DNA from: Chryseobacterium gleum
Lineage (GTDB): Bacteria > Bacteroidota > Bacteroidia > Flavobacteriales_D > Crocinitomicaceae
NCBI GenBank assembly: GCA_945862165.1
Contig: CAMAXI010000013.1
Coordinates: 1-61,592 of the forward strand
Reading direction: 5' to 3'
DNA: 61,592 bases
The position numbers and the translations under genes are program-made. The notes under the pieces were generated by a model. That model worked only from the letters and a program-made list of their open reading frames with translations. It searched no databases and was not told the DNA's origin. Below, in pieces: positions 37,013 to 45,316 of this stretch (position 1 is the stretch's first letter; each line of letters begins with the position of its first letter).

Positions 37013-37534
37013 TTATTGTTTACCTACAAAGAAATAGCTAGACATTAACGTATAATCTATATTTCCTGATTTACTATGACATGCGATGCAGGAAATTCCT
37101 TTTCTGGTAGTAGGTTCAATAACGGTGTTGTCTGCGTTTAGGTAGGACCATACCCATCCATTTTGATCTGCATACACGTTTTTCGCATCTTTAAACATAA
37201 TTGCTAATTTCTCTGGTTCACCTTTGATGGAACTCATTTCGTTAACAATCAATGATCCTTCTGGGAAAATAGAACCCGGAATTACCAATCCATTACTATC
37301 TAATATGGTTGCCGCTAAGTAATTATATTTTGTACGAAGGTATTTCGATTTATGTTCCGTTTCTTCTGGTGCTTCTAAATATTCTGTGCTAAAATTATAA
37401 TACACGAATCCGTCTTTGCGCTGCGCTTTTGTAAATAATTCTGCATCAAAACCAGTAATAGTACGATCTTTAGTACATCCAGCTAAAAGTAGAAATGAAA
37501 CAAGTGGGATAAAAAGAAAGTTGCGCTTTGTCAT
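37013..37534 (-). CDS. Cytochrome P460-like haem lipoprotein
   Basis: A 173-residue lipoprotein (lipobox FLLLAGC, Cys about 19). The C-terminal CIACHSKSGNIDYTLM holds one CxxCH haem c site placed as in cytochrome P460-domain proteins, where the motif is followed by D-Y/F-V. Upstream residues about 60-150 form the beta-rich P460 fold (ILDSNGLVIPGSIFPEGSLIV, WVWSYLN). Related enzymes bind haem covalently and some oxidise hydroxylamine, but the crosslinking Lys cannot be assigned by eye. It was probably attached to a membrane in the periplasm. No electron-transfer partner is adjacent. Confidence 0.8.
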   Translation of the reverse strand: MTKRNFLFIPLVSFLLLAGCTKDRTITGFDAELFTKAQRKDGFVYYNFSTEYLEAPEETEHKSKYLRTKYNYLAATILDSNGLVIPGSIFPEGSLIVNEMSSIKGEPEKLAIMFKDAKNVYADQNGWVWSYLNADNTVIEPTTRKGISCIACHSKSGNIDYTLMSSYFFVGKQ

Positions 37535-37666
37535 GATACTTATATTTAGGATAAAATTAGGGATAAAATCGAATAAATTTCGAATCTATCGACGAATTAT
37601 TAAAGAGTTTACTGTTAATTAAATCTGAACGAATAAAAAAACAAGTATTTATTTATTTTTTCGCAT

Positions 37667-37694
37667 AAAAAAAGCCCATGAAAGTCATGGGCTT
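37667..37694 (-). terminator. Rho-independent terminator after yajC
   Basis: On the minus strand AAGCCCATG / CATGGGCTT with loop ACTTT is followed by a T run (A run 37667-37673 on plus). It ends the nusB-DUF1573-yajC unit. Confidence 0.85.
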
Positions 37695-37712
37695 AATTAT
37701 TATAACATTTTA

Positions 37713-37988
37713 CTATGCTTTTGTGTCAGTACCTAATAAGTCAGCTGAACTTTGGGAAATTGCAGATTTTTCAAAACGAATTTTACTTCCTTCTGAATTA
37801 ATCAAAATTGTCGTGTCGTTAATTTCTAAAATTTTACCGTGAACACCACCGATCGTTATTACTTTGTCGCCAACAGCTAAGTTCTCACGAAATTTTTTCA
37901 ATTCTTTTTGTTTCTTTTGTTGTGGTCTGATCATAAAAAAGTAGAACACTACGATCATCAACGGAATCATTACATAATTTGGATTCAT
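37713..37988 (-). CDS. yajC: Preprotein translocase accessory subunit YajC
   Basis: A 91-residue inner-membrane protein with one N-terminal helix ([23 protein letters not shown]) and the conserved basic stretch RPQQKKQKE plus [14 protein letters not shown], both diagnostic of YajC, which binds SecDF. It is last in a minus-strand operon after nusB and a DUF1573 lipoprotein, a gene order kept in many Bacteroidota. A terminator follows. Confidence 0.96.
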   Translation of the reverse strand: MNPNYVMIPLMIVVFYFFMIRPQQKKQKELKKFRENLAVGDKVITIGGVHGKILEINDTTILINSEGSKIRFEKSAISQSSADLLGTDTKA

Positions 37989-38007
37989 GGTATTTATTTT
38001 TAGGTTA

Positions 38008-38400
38008 TTATTTACGAACTATTTCAGCGTTTATGGTAAGTTTGGTTAAAGATGGTTCAGTATTAGCGATAATACGAACCCCTTTACTTAACATGCCTTC
38101 CGCAGCATTGTCTGTACGAACGGTTGCGGATATTTTTCCAGTTTCACCTGGTTCAATTGGGTCCTCTGGAAATTCAGCAACGGTACAGGAGCACTCCCCT
38201 TTGACTTCAGCGATGATTAAAGGGTATTTACCAGTGTTTTTTATGGTGAAATTCGCCTCAACTTCTTCTCCTAACAATACTTTTCCTGCATTGAAGGTAT
38301 TATTTACAGAAAGCGTTGTTTTGTTTCCCACCTCTAATTTATCATTAGACGAGCAGGAAAACAGTACAAATCCGAGTGCTAATAATGCTAATTTTTTCAT
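38008..38400 (-). CDS. DUF1573 domain lipoprotein
   Basis: A 130-residue lipoprotein (lipobox GFVLFSC, Cys about 16) with a single DUF1573 immunoglobulin-like domain: [24 protein letters not shown] followed by [23 protein letters not shown], with the paired cysteines of that family. It is likely attached to the outer or inner membrane in the periplasm; function unknown. It lies 19 bases upstream of yajC and 49 downstream of nusB. Confidence 0.9.
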   Translation of the reverse strand: MKKLALLALGFVLFSCSSNDKLEVGNKTTLSVNNTFNAGKVLLGEEVEANFTIKNTGKYPLIIAEVKGECSCTVAEFPEDPIEPGETGKISATVRTDNAAEGMLSKGVRIIANTEPSLTKLTINAEIVRK

Positions 38401-38449
38401 TTTATTTTTATTTGAAAGTCGAAAGTTAAAAGTTTTAATTTAAAATTCA

Positions 38450-39379
38450 TCAATCTATTAAACCTCTTCCTATTTTTTGAATTTTCTTTTCTTTATCTAA
38501 TCGGTCAATTGCTTTGTCTAAAATCCCATTGATAAACCCACTGCTTTTTGGCGTAGAGTAGAATTTCGAAATTTCAATATATTCGTTCAGCGTAACTTTT
38601 TTCGGGATATTATTAAATTCTTGTAATTCTGTGATTGCCATTTTCATAAGGATAATATCCATTTTTGCAATACGATCCAATTCCCAGTTTTTTGTTAATT
38701 CATCAATTAACAAAACATTTTCTTGGTCGTTAGCAATCGTTTTTCGTAAAAGTGTTTTTACGAATGGAATTTCATCTTCAGGGTCTTTAAATAAAGGATG
38801 AATCGTTATTGCTTTACCTTCCGTTGCTTGTTTGATCGTTTTTAAGGCGATGCCACAAGCGAGATCGATGTCATCCATCCAATGAATACTTTTTTCTTCA
38901 AAGAAATTATAAATCAATGGAGAATTAGCGATTTCTGCTTTAAATAATGCAACTGCAAAATTTTTGTCTTCTTCAAACGTGTCTGAATCTGCTTGCATGT
39001 AATTGAAGAACAATTCGCTTTCACGAATTTGCTGCATGACTTTCTTGAACATTTCACGGTGTTCATCACCGATCCAGTTTACTCTATTGTTTTCAGCTGC
39101 TTCTCGGAGTTCAGAACTTTCAGCAATTAATGCGATTGTTTTATTTTGAACAAAGCGATCGTTCGTACTTCTTGATTTTAGTTTACTCTCGGCGTTTTTT
39201 TGTTCTTCCACATCTTTTAATTCCTCAAAAGCAAGTAACAAGTAGAGGTATATATCATAAATACGTTCAATAGAATTCATCAACTCTTTTTCTACGACTT
39301 TAAAATCATTTCCATTCGATTGAAAATAAGCATAAAGCACTTGTAATACTTTGATTCGTAAGTGACGTCTGTTTAACAT
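38450..39379 (-). CDS. nusB: Transcription antitermination factor NusB (long Bacteroidota form)
   Basis: A 309-residue NusB. The N-terminus MLNRRHLRIKVLQVLYAYFQS is the NusB start, and the C-terminal RNA-binding helical bundle (about 200-300) includes ELTKNWELDRIAKMDIILMKMAI and PKKVTLNEYIEISKFYSTPKSSGFINGILD. About 150 extra residues in the middle are usual in Bacteroidota. It binds boxA of rRNA leaders with NusE. It heads the yajC operon and is divergent from an MsbA-like exporter. Confidence 0.94.
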   Translation of the reverse strand: MLNRRHLRIKVLQVLYAYFQSNGNDFKVVEKELMNSIERIYDIYLYLLLAFEELKDVEEQKNAESKLKSRSTNDRFVQNKTIALIAESSELREAAENNRVNWIGDEHREMFKKVMQQIRESELFFNYMQADSDTFEEDKNFAVALFKAEIANSPLIYNFFEEKSIHWMDDIDLACGIALKTIKQATEGKAITIHPLFKDPEDEIPFVKTLLRKTIANDQENVLLIDELTKNWELDRIAKMDIILMKMAITELQEFNNIPKKVTLNEYIEISKFYSTPKSSGFINGILDKAIDRLDKEKKIQKIGRGLID

Positions 39380-39565
39380 GTGTGCAGGGTTTTGAATGAA
39401 TTTTTGACCTTAAAAGTAAGGCTACTTTTAGCAGTGGAACTAGATTTAGAAGAAATAATTTCAAGCATCCGAGTCAAAAAATAATATAGAACGAATAATA
39501 ATTACTAGTTGCTAACAATTTTGTTAAATCATTCAATTAGTTTTGCAAAAATAGAAAAATATCAG

Positions 39566-41314
39566 ATGAAGTCACTCGCTTATCTAAATAAATATTTAAT
39601 TCTTTACAAATGGCGCATTCTCTTAGGAGTGCTGTTTATTTGTCTTTCCAATTATTTTGGGATTCAAATGCCTAAAATTGTGAAGAATGCAACGAATGAT
39701 TTTTTGAAAGACATAAAACATACGACGGATTTTAACTCCATTTTATGGTTAAGTTTAAAATTGGCGGGGATGTATTTAATGTTTTCGGTTTTGAAAGGAT
39801 TTTTCTTATTCTTAACAAGGCAAACAATCATTATTGTTTCTCGATATATCGAATACGATTTAAAAAATGAGATTTACGTGCAATATCAACGCTTAAATTA
39901 TGCGTTTTACAAGAAAAATACGACAGGGGATTTAATGAATCGTATTTCGGAAGACGTGTCCCAAGTACGTATGTATTTAGGCCCTGGATTGATGTATACG
40001 ATTAATTTGGCGATATTGTCTGTCATGGCGATTTATACGATGTTGCAAATTAATGTTTCTTTAACATTAATTGTATTGATTCCATTGCCAATCATGTCTA
40101 TAATGATTTATAAGGTTTCGAGTAAAATGAATGCTTTAAGTAAACTCGTGCAGAAAGAACAATCTTTGTTATCCACGATAGTACAAGAAACATTTTCTGG
40201 AATACGTGTCATTAAAGCATATTTGCGTGAATTAGAAATGCAACAAAAATTTGATGCTTCTTCCGATATGTATAAAGAGCGCACGATGAAACAGGTTCGT
40301 ATAAATGCCTTGTTTATGCCTACGATTGTTTTTTTGATAGGTTTAAGTACTTTGTTGGCAATTTATTACGGAGGTTTATTGACGTATTCGAATCAAATAA
40401 CTCCGGGAGATATTGTAGCGTTTATTTTTTATATAAATATGTTGACTTGGCCATTCGCAAGTGTAGGGTGGGTGACTTCGATTATTCAACGGGCAGCTGC
40501 ATCACAAGAACGGATTAACGAGTTTTTGAATATCCAACCCGCCATACAAAATCCAAGTAATAATTCCTTTTCACAGATACAAAACATAACGTTTAACCAT
40601 GTGACTTTTAAGTATGAAGATAGTGATGTGAACGTGTTAGAAGATGTGCATTTTTCATTTAAAGCAGGCGAAAAAATCGGAATTATTGGTCGTACCGGGA
40701 GTGGTAAATCTACCTTGTTAAATGTTTTATTACGACAATTAGATCCAACTTCAGGAACAGTAGAAGTGAATAATGAAAATTTAAAAACCATTAATTTAGA
40801 AGATTACCGCAAGCAAATTGGCGTGGTTCCGCAAGAGGTTTTTCTTTTTTCGGATACAATTAAAAATAATATAGCATTTGGTTTGACTGATCGTGAGGTT
40901 AGCGAGGAAGAGTTGGTAGCTGTTGCAAAGCAAGCGCATGTATATCATAATATTATGGAATTTCCAAATGCATTTGAAACAGTATTAGGGGAACGTGGCG
41001 TAAATTTAAGTGGTGGACAAAAGCAACGGGTGAGTATTGCGCGTGCTTTGATTCGTAAGCCGCACATGTTGGTGTTAGACGATTGCTTGTCCGCCGTGGA
41101 TACTGAAACTGAAGATGTCATTTTGAAAGCAGTAGAGGATTCAGCTGAAGACCGAATTACGGTAATTGTTAGCCATCGGATTTCTTCTTTACGTTTTGTG
41201 GATCGTATCTATGTGTTAGATAAAGGAAGAATTGTTGAGTCGGGTACACAAGAGGAATTACTACAAAAAGGTGGATTGTTTCAAGAAATGTATGAGAAGC
41301 AGAGGAGTGAGTGA
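39566..41314 (+). CDS. ABC exporter of the MsbA type (fused membrane and ATPase domains)
   Basis: A 582-residue half-transporter. Six membrane helices (about 15-320; the six-TM exporter domain with YALNYAFYKKNTTGDLMNRI) precede an ATPase domain with Walker A IGRTGSGKSTL near 378-388, Q-loop GVVPQEVFLF, signature LSGGQKQRVSIARAL, Walker B MLVLDDCLSAVD and H-loop VSHRIS. All motifs are intact. It probably dimerises and moves lipid or drug outward. ATG 39566 is chosen over an upstream TTG-like frame because the hydrophobic region begins soon after. Substrate not deduced. Confidence 0.9.
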   Translation: MKSLAYLNKYLILYKWRILLGVLFICLSNYFGIQMPKIVKNATNDFLKDIKHTTDFNSILWLSLKLAGMYLMFSVLKGFFLFLTRQTIIIVSRYIEYDLKNEIYVQYQRLNYAFYKKNTTGDLMNRISEDVSQVRMYLGPGLMYTINLAILSVMAIYTMLQINVSLTLIVLIPLPIMSIMIYKVSSKMNALSKLVQKEQSLLSTIVQETFSGIRVIKAYLRELEMQQKFDASSDMYKERTMKQVRINALFMPTIVFLIGLSTLLAIYYGGLLTYSNQITPGDIVAFIFYINMLTWPFASVGWVTSIIQRAAASQERINEFLNIQPAIQNPSNNSFSQIQNITFNHVTFKYEDSDVNVLEDVHFSFKAGEKIGIIGRTGSGKSTLLNVLLRQLDPTSGTVEVNNENLKTINLEDYRKQIGVVPQEVFLFSDTIKNNIAFGLTDREVSEEELVAVAKQAHVYHNIMEFPNAFETVLGERGVNLSGGQKQRVSIARALIRKPHMLVLDDCLSAVDTETEDVILKAVEDSAEDRITVIVSHRISSLRFVDRIYVLDKGRIVESGTQEELLQKGGLFQEMYEKQRSE

Positions 41315-41358
41315 TGAGTGACGAGTGACGGGTGACTGGTGAAGAATATGCAGTATAG

Positions 41359-41497
41359 GGATAAGGCATGCCTTATCCGAATAATTGTGATAGAATAGGT
41401 TATGTTTTTGATAAGGGATAAGGATTCCTTATCCGTACAATTATGAATGGATAGGGTTTAGGTGTACTTGGATAGGTATAAGGCATGCCTTATTCGT
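41359..41497. repeat. Three imperfect copies of a GGATAAGG palindrome
   Basis: Copies at 41359-41378 (GGATAAGGCATGCCTTATCC), 41416-41434 (GGATAAGGATTCCTTATCC) and 41475-41497 (same core with two changes) lie in the 219-base gap between the ABC exporter and the ABC-F gene. Two of the three are followed by CGTACAA/CGTACTA. The stretch just before them (41315-41345) is a tandem-like run of GAGTGAC words. Function unknown: terminator, processing site or repeat element. Confidence 0.7.
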
Positions 41498-41533
41498 ACT
41501 ACAAATAAAATAGAATTATAAAAAAATAAAAAT

Positions 41534-43168
41534 ATGATATCAATCGATGCAATAGGGGTAGAGTTTAGTGGTAAGAAATTATTCAGTGATGTTTCCTTTG
41601 TGATTAATGAGAATGATAAGATCGCATTGATGGGGAAAAATGGCGCTGGAAAGTCTACTTTATTAAAAATTCTAGCTGGAATTAATAAGCCTACGACCGG
41701 AAAAGTTTCTGCTCCGAAGGAATATCGTATTGCGTATTTGCCACAACATTTGTTGACCGAGGATAACGCGACAGTTTTTGAAGAAACTAGTAAAGCCTTC
41801 GCGTCTATTTTTGCAATGAAGGATGAAATTGAGAAGTTGAATGAGGAATTAACGGTGCGTAAGGATTATGAATCGGATGATTATATGAAAATCATTGAGC
41901 GTGTTTCTGAATTGAGTGAACAATATTATTCCATAGAAGAAATTAATTTTGATGAAGATGTCGAAAAAGTATTACAGGGAATTGGTTTTTTACGTTCCGA
42001 TTTTACACGACCGACCTCGGAATTTAGTGGTGGTTGGAGAATGCGTATTGAGTTAGCAAAAATTTTATTGCAAAAACCAGATTTAATCTTGTTGGATGAG
42101 CCAACGAATCACATGGATATTGAATCCATTCAGTGGTTGGAAGATTTTTTAGTAAATAGTGCAAAAGCGGTTGTTGTTATATCACACGATAAAGCATTTG
42201 TGAACAATATTACTACGCGAACTATCGAAGTTACCATGGGTAGAATTTACGATTATAAAGTCAATTATTCCATGTATTTAGAATTACGTAAAGATCGTCG
42301 GGAACAACAACAAAAACAATTTGATGATCAACAAAAGTTTATTGCGGAACAAACAGAATTTATTGAACGCTTTAAAGGAACATTTTCTAAAACCTTAGTT
42401 GTTCAATCACGTGTGAAGATGTTAGAGAAATTAGAAATTATTGAAGTGGATGAGGTGGATACTTCCGCATTACGCTTAAAATTTCCTCCAGCACCACGTT
42501 CAGGAAATTATCCTGTATCTGCAAGAGAATTATCAAAATCCTATGGAGATCATGTAGTATTTAAAAATGCTGAAATTACGATTGAACGCGGAGAAAAAGT
42601 TGCCTTTGTAGGACGGAATGGGGAAGGGAAGTCGACCATGGTTAAAGCGATCATGAAGGAGATTGATTTTGAAGGGAAGTTAGAACTAGGGCATAATGTT
42701 CAAATAGGGTATTTTGCGCAAAATCAAGCGTCTTTATTAGATGAATCTTTAACTATTTTTGAAACAATTGATCAAGCGGCAGAAGGTGATGCCCGTTTGA
42801 AGATTCGCGATATCCTTGGTGCTTTTATGTTTGGCGGAGAGGAAAGCACGAAAAAAGTAAAAGTGTTATCTGGAGGGGAGAAAACACGTTTGGCGATGAT
42901 TAAGTTGTTGTTGCAACCAGTGAATTTATTAATTCTCGATGAGCCTACGAATCATTTAGACATGAAGACAAAAGATATTATCAAGGATGCTTTGCGCGAT
43001 TTTGATGGTACAATGATATTGGTTTCGCACGACCGTGATTTCTTGGATGGTTTAGCGAATAAAGTATTTGAATTTGGAAATCAACGCGTGAAAGAGCATT
43101 TTGAAGATGTTACTAGTTTCTTGGCAAACAAGAAAATGGAGAGTTTAAAAGAGATTGAGAAGAAATAG
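41534..43168 (+). CDS. ABC-F family ATPase (ribosome-associated type)
   Basis: A 544-residue protein with two ABC ATPase domains and no membrane helix. Domain 1: Walker A GKNGAGKSTLLK (near 35), signature FSGGWRMRIELAK, Walker B LILLDEPTNHMDIES. Domain 2: Walker A GRNGEGKSTMVK (near 355), signature LSGGEKTRLAM, Walker B LLILDEPTNHLD. Between them lies the charged linker (about 245-320) that reaches into the ribosomal tRNA sites in ABC-F proteins. Members act in translation quality control or antibiotic protection; this cannot be narrowed. Confidence 0.92.
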   Translation: MISIDAIGVEFSGKKLFSDVSFVINENDKIALMGKNGAGKSTLLKILAGINKPTTGKVSAPKEYRIAYLPQHLLTEDNATVFEETSKAFASIFAMKDEIEKLNEELTVRKDYESDDYMKIIERVSELSEQYYSIEEINFDEDVEKVLQGIGFLRSDFTRPTSEFSGGWRMRIELAKILLQKPDLILLDEPTNHMDIESIQWLEDFLVNSAKAVVVISHDKAFVNNITTRTIEVTMGRIYDYKVNYSMYLELRKDRREQQQKQFDDQQKFIAEQTEFIERFKGTFSKTLVVQSRVKMLEKLEIIEVDEVDTSALRLKFPPAPRSGNYPVSARELSKSYGDHVVFKNAEITIERGEKVAFVGRNGEGKSTMVKAIMKEIDFEGKLELGHNVQIGYFAQNQASLLDESLTIFETIDQAAEGDARLKIRDILGAFMFGGEESTKKVKVLSGGEKTRLAMIKLLLQPVNLLILDEPTNHLDMKTKDIIKDALRDFDGTMILVSHDRDFLDGLANKVFEFGNQRVKEHFEDVTSFLANKKMESLKEIEKK

Positions 43169-43270
43169 GTTGAATTCTTGTTTTCAACAATTTGCTTCTG
43201 ATAATTCCTATTTCTACCGAGAAATTTAACTAGAATAATGTTCAATTTTGTAGGTGTAAAATTAAATATT

Positions 43271-43774
43271 ATGGAACAGGTAAGACTTATTCGCGTGGGA
43301 AGTGCAAGTGATAATGATGTGGTAATTAATCATGAAGCGATTAATCCTTATCATTTAGAATTGTTTCAAGATGTACGTGGTAATGTTTTTCTTTCGGATT
43401 TAAAAACAGAGTTAGGAACGTTTGTGAATGGACAAAAAGTAAAAGCTTTTAGCGCATTATCCATGAAGGACAAAGTGACGATTGCAGGGAAGTTTATGTT
43501 TGATTGGACTAAACTGGTGACTACAATTGATGTTTCTAAAAAAATAGCCACCTTAAGAAGCAATTTGGTGTATACAGAGAACTTAGAAAATAAGGTAGAT
43601 TTACCACTTTTAGTTGCTGTAGAAGAAGAATTTGTTTATGAAGATACGCTTGCAGAGGATGCAACTTGGGCACAACGTTGGAGTTATTTTTACACACATA
43701 ATTCTACCGTCGTTCATATCTTTGTGTTAAATATCGTCTTGTTTATAGTGTTATATATTGCATTTCTTTCTTAA
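43271..43774 (+). CDS. FHA-like domain protein with C-terminal membrane anchor, binding residues altered
   Basis: From ATG 43271, 167 residues. Residues 1-65 have the FHA pattern: IRVGSASDNDVVI, NPYHLELF, then TELGTFVNG. The pThr-contact residues of the family are changed: Gly-Arg becomes Gly-Ser (residue 11), the Ser of SR-x-H becomes Asn (25), and NGT becomes LGT. A C-terminal membrane segment (HIFVLNIVLFIVLYIAFLS) anchors it. It is followed after 75 bases by the PP2C/LysM gene, so the two probably act together. I infer a variant or non-phosphate-binding FHA; recognition of phosphothreonine is doubtful. An upstream ATG at 43238 adds 11 residues. Confidence 0.8.
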   Translation: MEQVRLIRVGSASDNDVVINHEAINPYHLELFQDVRGNVFLSDLKTELGTFVNGQKVKAFSALSMKDKVTIAGKFMFDWTKLVTTIDVSKKIATLRSNLVYTENLENKVDLPLLVAVEEEFVYEDTLAEDATWAQRWSYFYTHNSTVVHIFVLNIVLFIVLYIAFLS

Positions 43775-43849
43775 ATTAGCGCTTGGTTTATTTCAGGTGT
43801 TCATTAGCAAAAATAGGTCAGTTTAGACCACTATCAATTTACAAGTAGA

Positions 43850-45235
43850 ATGAAAGTTTCATATTGTTCAAAAACAGATTTAGGGTTAAAACATCCAATT
43901 AATTCGGATGCTTTAGGGGATAAAAAAACCAAAAACGGACATGTTTTCGTAGTTGCTGATGGAAATCCTGTAGATGCTAACGGAAGTTTTGCTTCGCGTT
44001 TAGCTGTTCAAAGTATCCTTGATTTTTTTGAAAAAGAAATTTTTGACAATGTTTTCATTGGTATAAATCATGCTTTTCAATTTGCTAATGAGCAGGTGTA
44101 TCGCGCATCGATTTTAGAAGAGGGCTTGAAAGGTATTTTTGCGCATGTTGCTGTTGTATTGGTTCGTGAAGAAGGTGTGTATTACGCACACATCGGAAAT
44201 GCACGTGTTTATTTGAAATCAGAAGGTAAGTTCCAGCGTTTGACAAACGATCATGGATATTTGGATGTACAAATGTATCCTTCAAACAATGTAGACGCTG
44301 CCAAACCAGAGCTTAAGTTGCCAAAAGCATTAGGGAATACTCCGAGTATTTCACCTTCTGTTTGTTTTTCGAAGTTAGATGTAGCTGCGGGAGATGTGCT
44401 ACTTGTTTGTACATATGGTATCACAAAAGTATTAGACGATAATTTTATCAATAGCAAGATAGCGTATGCAACAATCAATGCAAATGTTTTAGAGTTAGTT
44501 GATAGTGCGAAAGGAAAAAGTGTTCCGGAAAATGTTACATTACAATTAATCGCGGTAACAGAAGGGAATATTCAAAAAAGATTGATTTCTGCTTCTTCGA
44601 CTCAACAAAATAAAGCGGTAGATTCATCATCCACTACTGAATCTAAAGTTAACCAAGAACAAATCAATTTATTTAATAAGATTTCATTGGACAGAAAGAA
44701 AACAATTAAGATCGGTGCAGCAATTATTGCCGTTTTTGTATTGATTTGGTTTGTTTTCCGTCAACCGCATGATGATACAGATAAAGTTTTGGACGATGCA
44801 GGGGAAATTATCCCGAAAGATACTACTAATCAACACCAAGACTTGGAGGAATTGATGGAGTACGAAAAACCAAAGAAAGCTGAAAAAGAAGAAGAGGAGG
44901 AAGAGGAAGAAGCGGAAGAAGATGTTGTAGAAGAAGAATCGACAGATGCTGAACCTGCAGAGGAAACGGATGTCGAAGAAACTTCCACTCCTAAAGAAGA
45001 GGCTGCTGTTACTCCAAAAGCTGCAGAGAAAAAAGAAGAAAAGAAAAAAGAGGAAAAAAAGAAAGAAGATAAAAAAGAAAAGTCTGGTAAATCTAAATCG
45101 CATACCGTAAAATCTGGCGATACAATTAATGGATTAGCTGCTAAATACGGTGTGAAATCAGATGCTATTCGCAAAGCCAATAACTTATCCGACGATAAGA
45201 TCGAGATTGGTCAACAATTGACGATTCCTCAATAG
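43850..45235 (+). CDS. PP2C-like domain, single TM helix and periplasmic LysM (likely pseudophosphatase)
   Basis: A 461-residue protein. Residues 1-240 resemble a PP2C phosphatase (NSDAL near 18, VVADG at 34-38, YYAHIGNARVYLKSEGKFQRLTNDH at 111-135). Metal-ligand motifs are altered: DGxGG is DGNPV (37-41), the GDSR loop is GNAR (116-119), SDG is TYG (188-190), and the final DNxT is ENVT (227-230). Activity is doubtful. A TM helix lies at 287-303, then an acidic/basic linker (about 325-410), and a C-terminal LysM (418-461, HTVKSGDTINGLAAKYG) that binds peptidoglycan. Orientation is thus PP2C inside, LysM outside. It follows the FHA gene and is closed by a terminator. Confidence 0.85.
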   Translation: MKVSYCSKTDLGLKHPINSDALGDKKTKNGHVFVVADGNPVDANGSFASRLAVQSILDFFEKEIFDNVFIGINHAFQFANEQVYRASILEEGLKGIFAHVAVVLVREEGVYYAHIGNARVYLKSEGKFQRLTNDHGYLDVQMYPSNNVDAAKPELKLPKALGNTPSISPSVCFSKLDVAAGDVLLVCTYGITKVLDDNFINSKIAYATINANVLELVDSAKGKSVPENVTLQLIAVTEGNIQKRLISASSTQQNKAVDSSSTTESKVNQEQINLFNKISLDRKKTIKIGAAIIAVFVLIWFVFRQPHDDTDKVLDDAGEIIPKDTTNQHQDLEELMEYEKPKKAEKEEEEEEEEAEEDVVEEESTDAEPAEETDVEETSTPKEEAAVTPKAAEKKEEKKKEEKKKEDKKEKSGKSKSHTVKSGDTINGLAAKYGVKSDAIRKANNLSDDKIEIGQQLTIPQ

Positions 45236-45259
45236 ACTGTTAGATAATAGTATATAATA

Positions 45260-45288
45260 AAAAAGACCGATTTAAAGGTCTTTTTTTC
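45260..45288 (+). terminator. Rho-independent terminator after the PP2C/LysM gene
   Basis: The stem AAAAAAGACC / GGTCTTTTTT with an 8-nt loop is followed by a T run. It lies 24 bases after the stop. Confidence 0.85.
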
Positions 45289-45316
45289 GTTTGACTAACT
45301 ATCTTTATTCTTAATT

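Noticed and set aside
44684-45180. Long minus-strand frames inside the PP2C/LysM gene
   Set aside because: They mirror the Glu/Lys repeat linker (Phe/Ser-rich output) and are shadows of a biased coding region.
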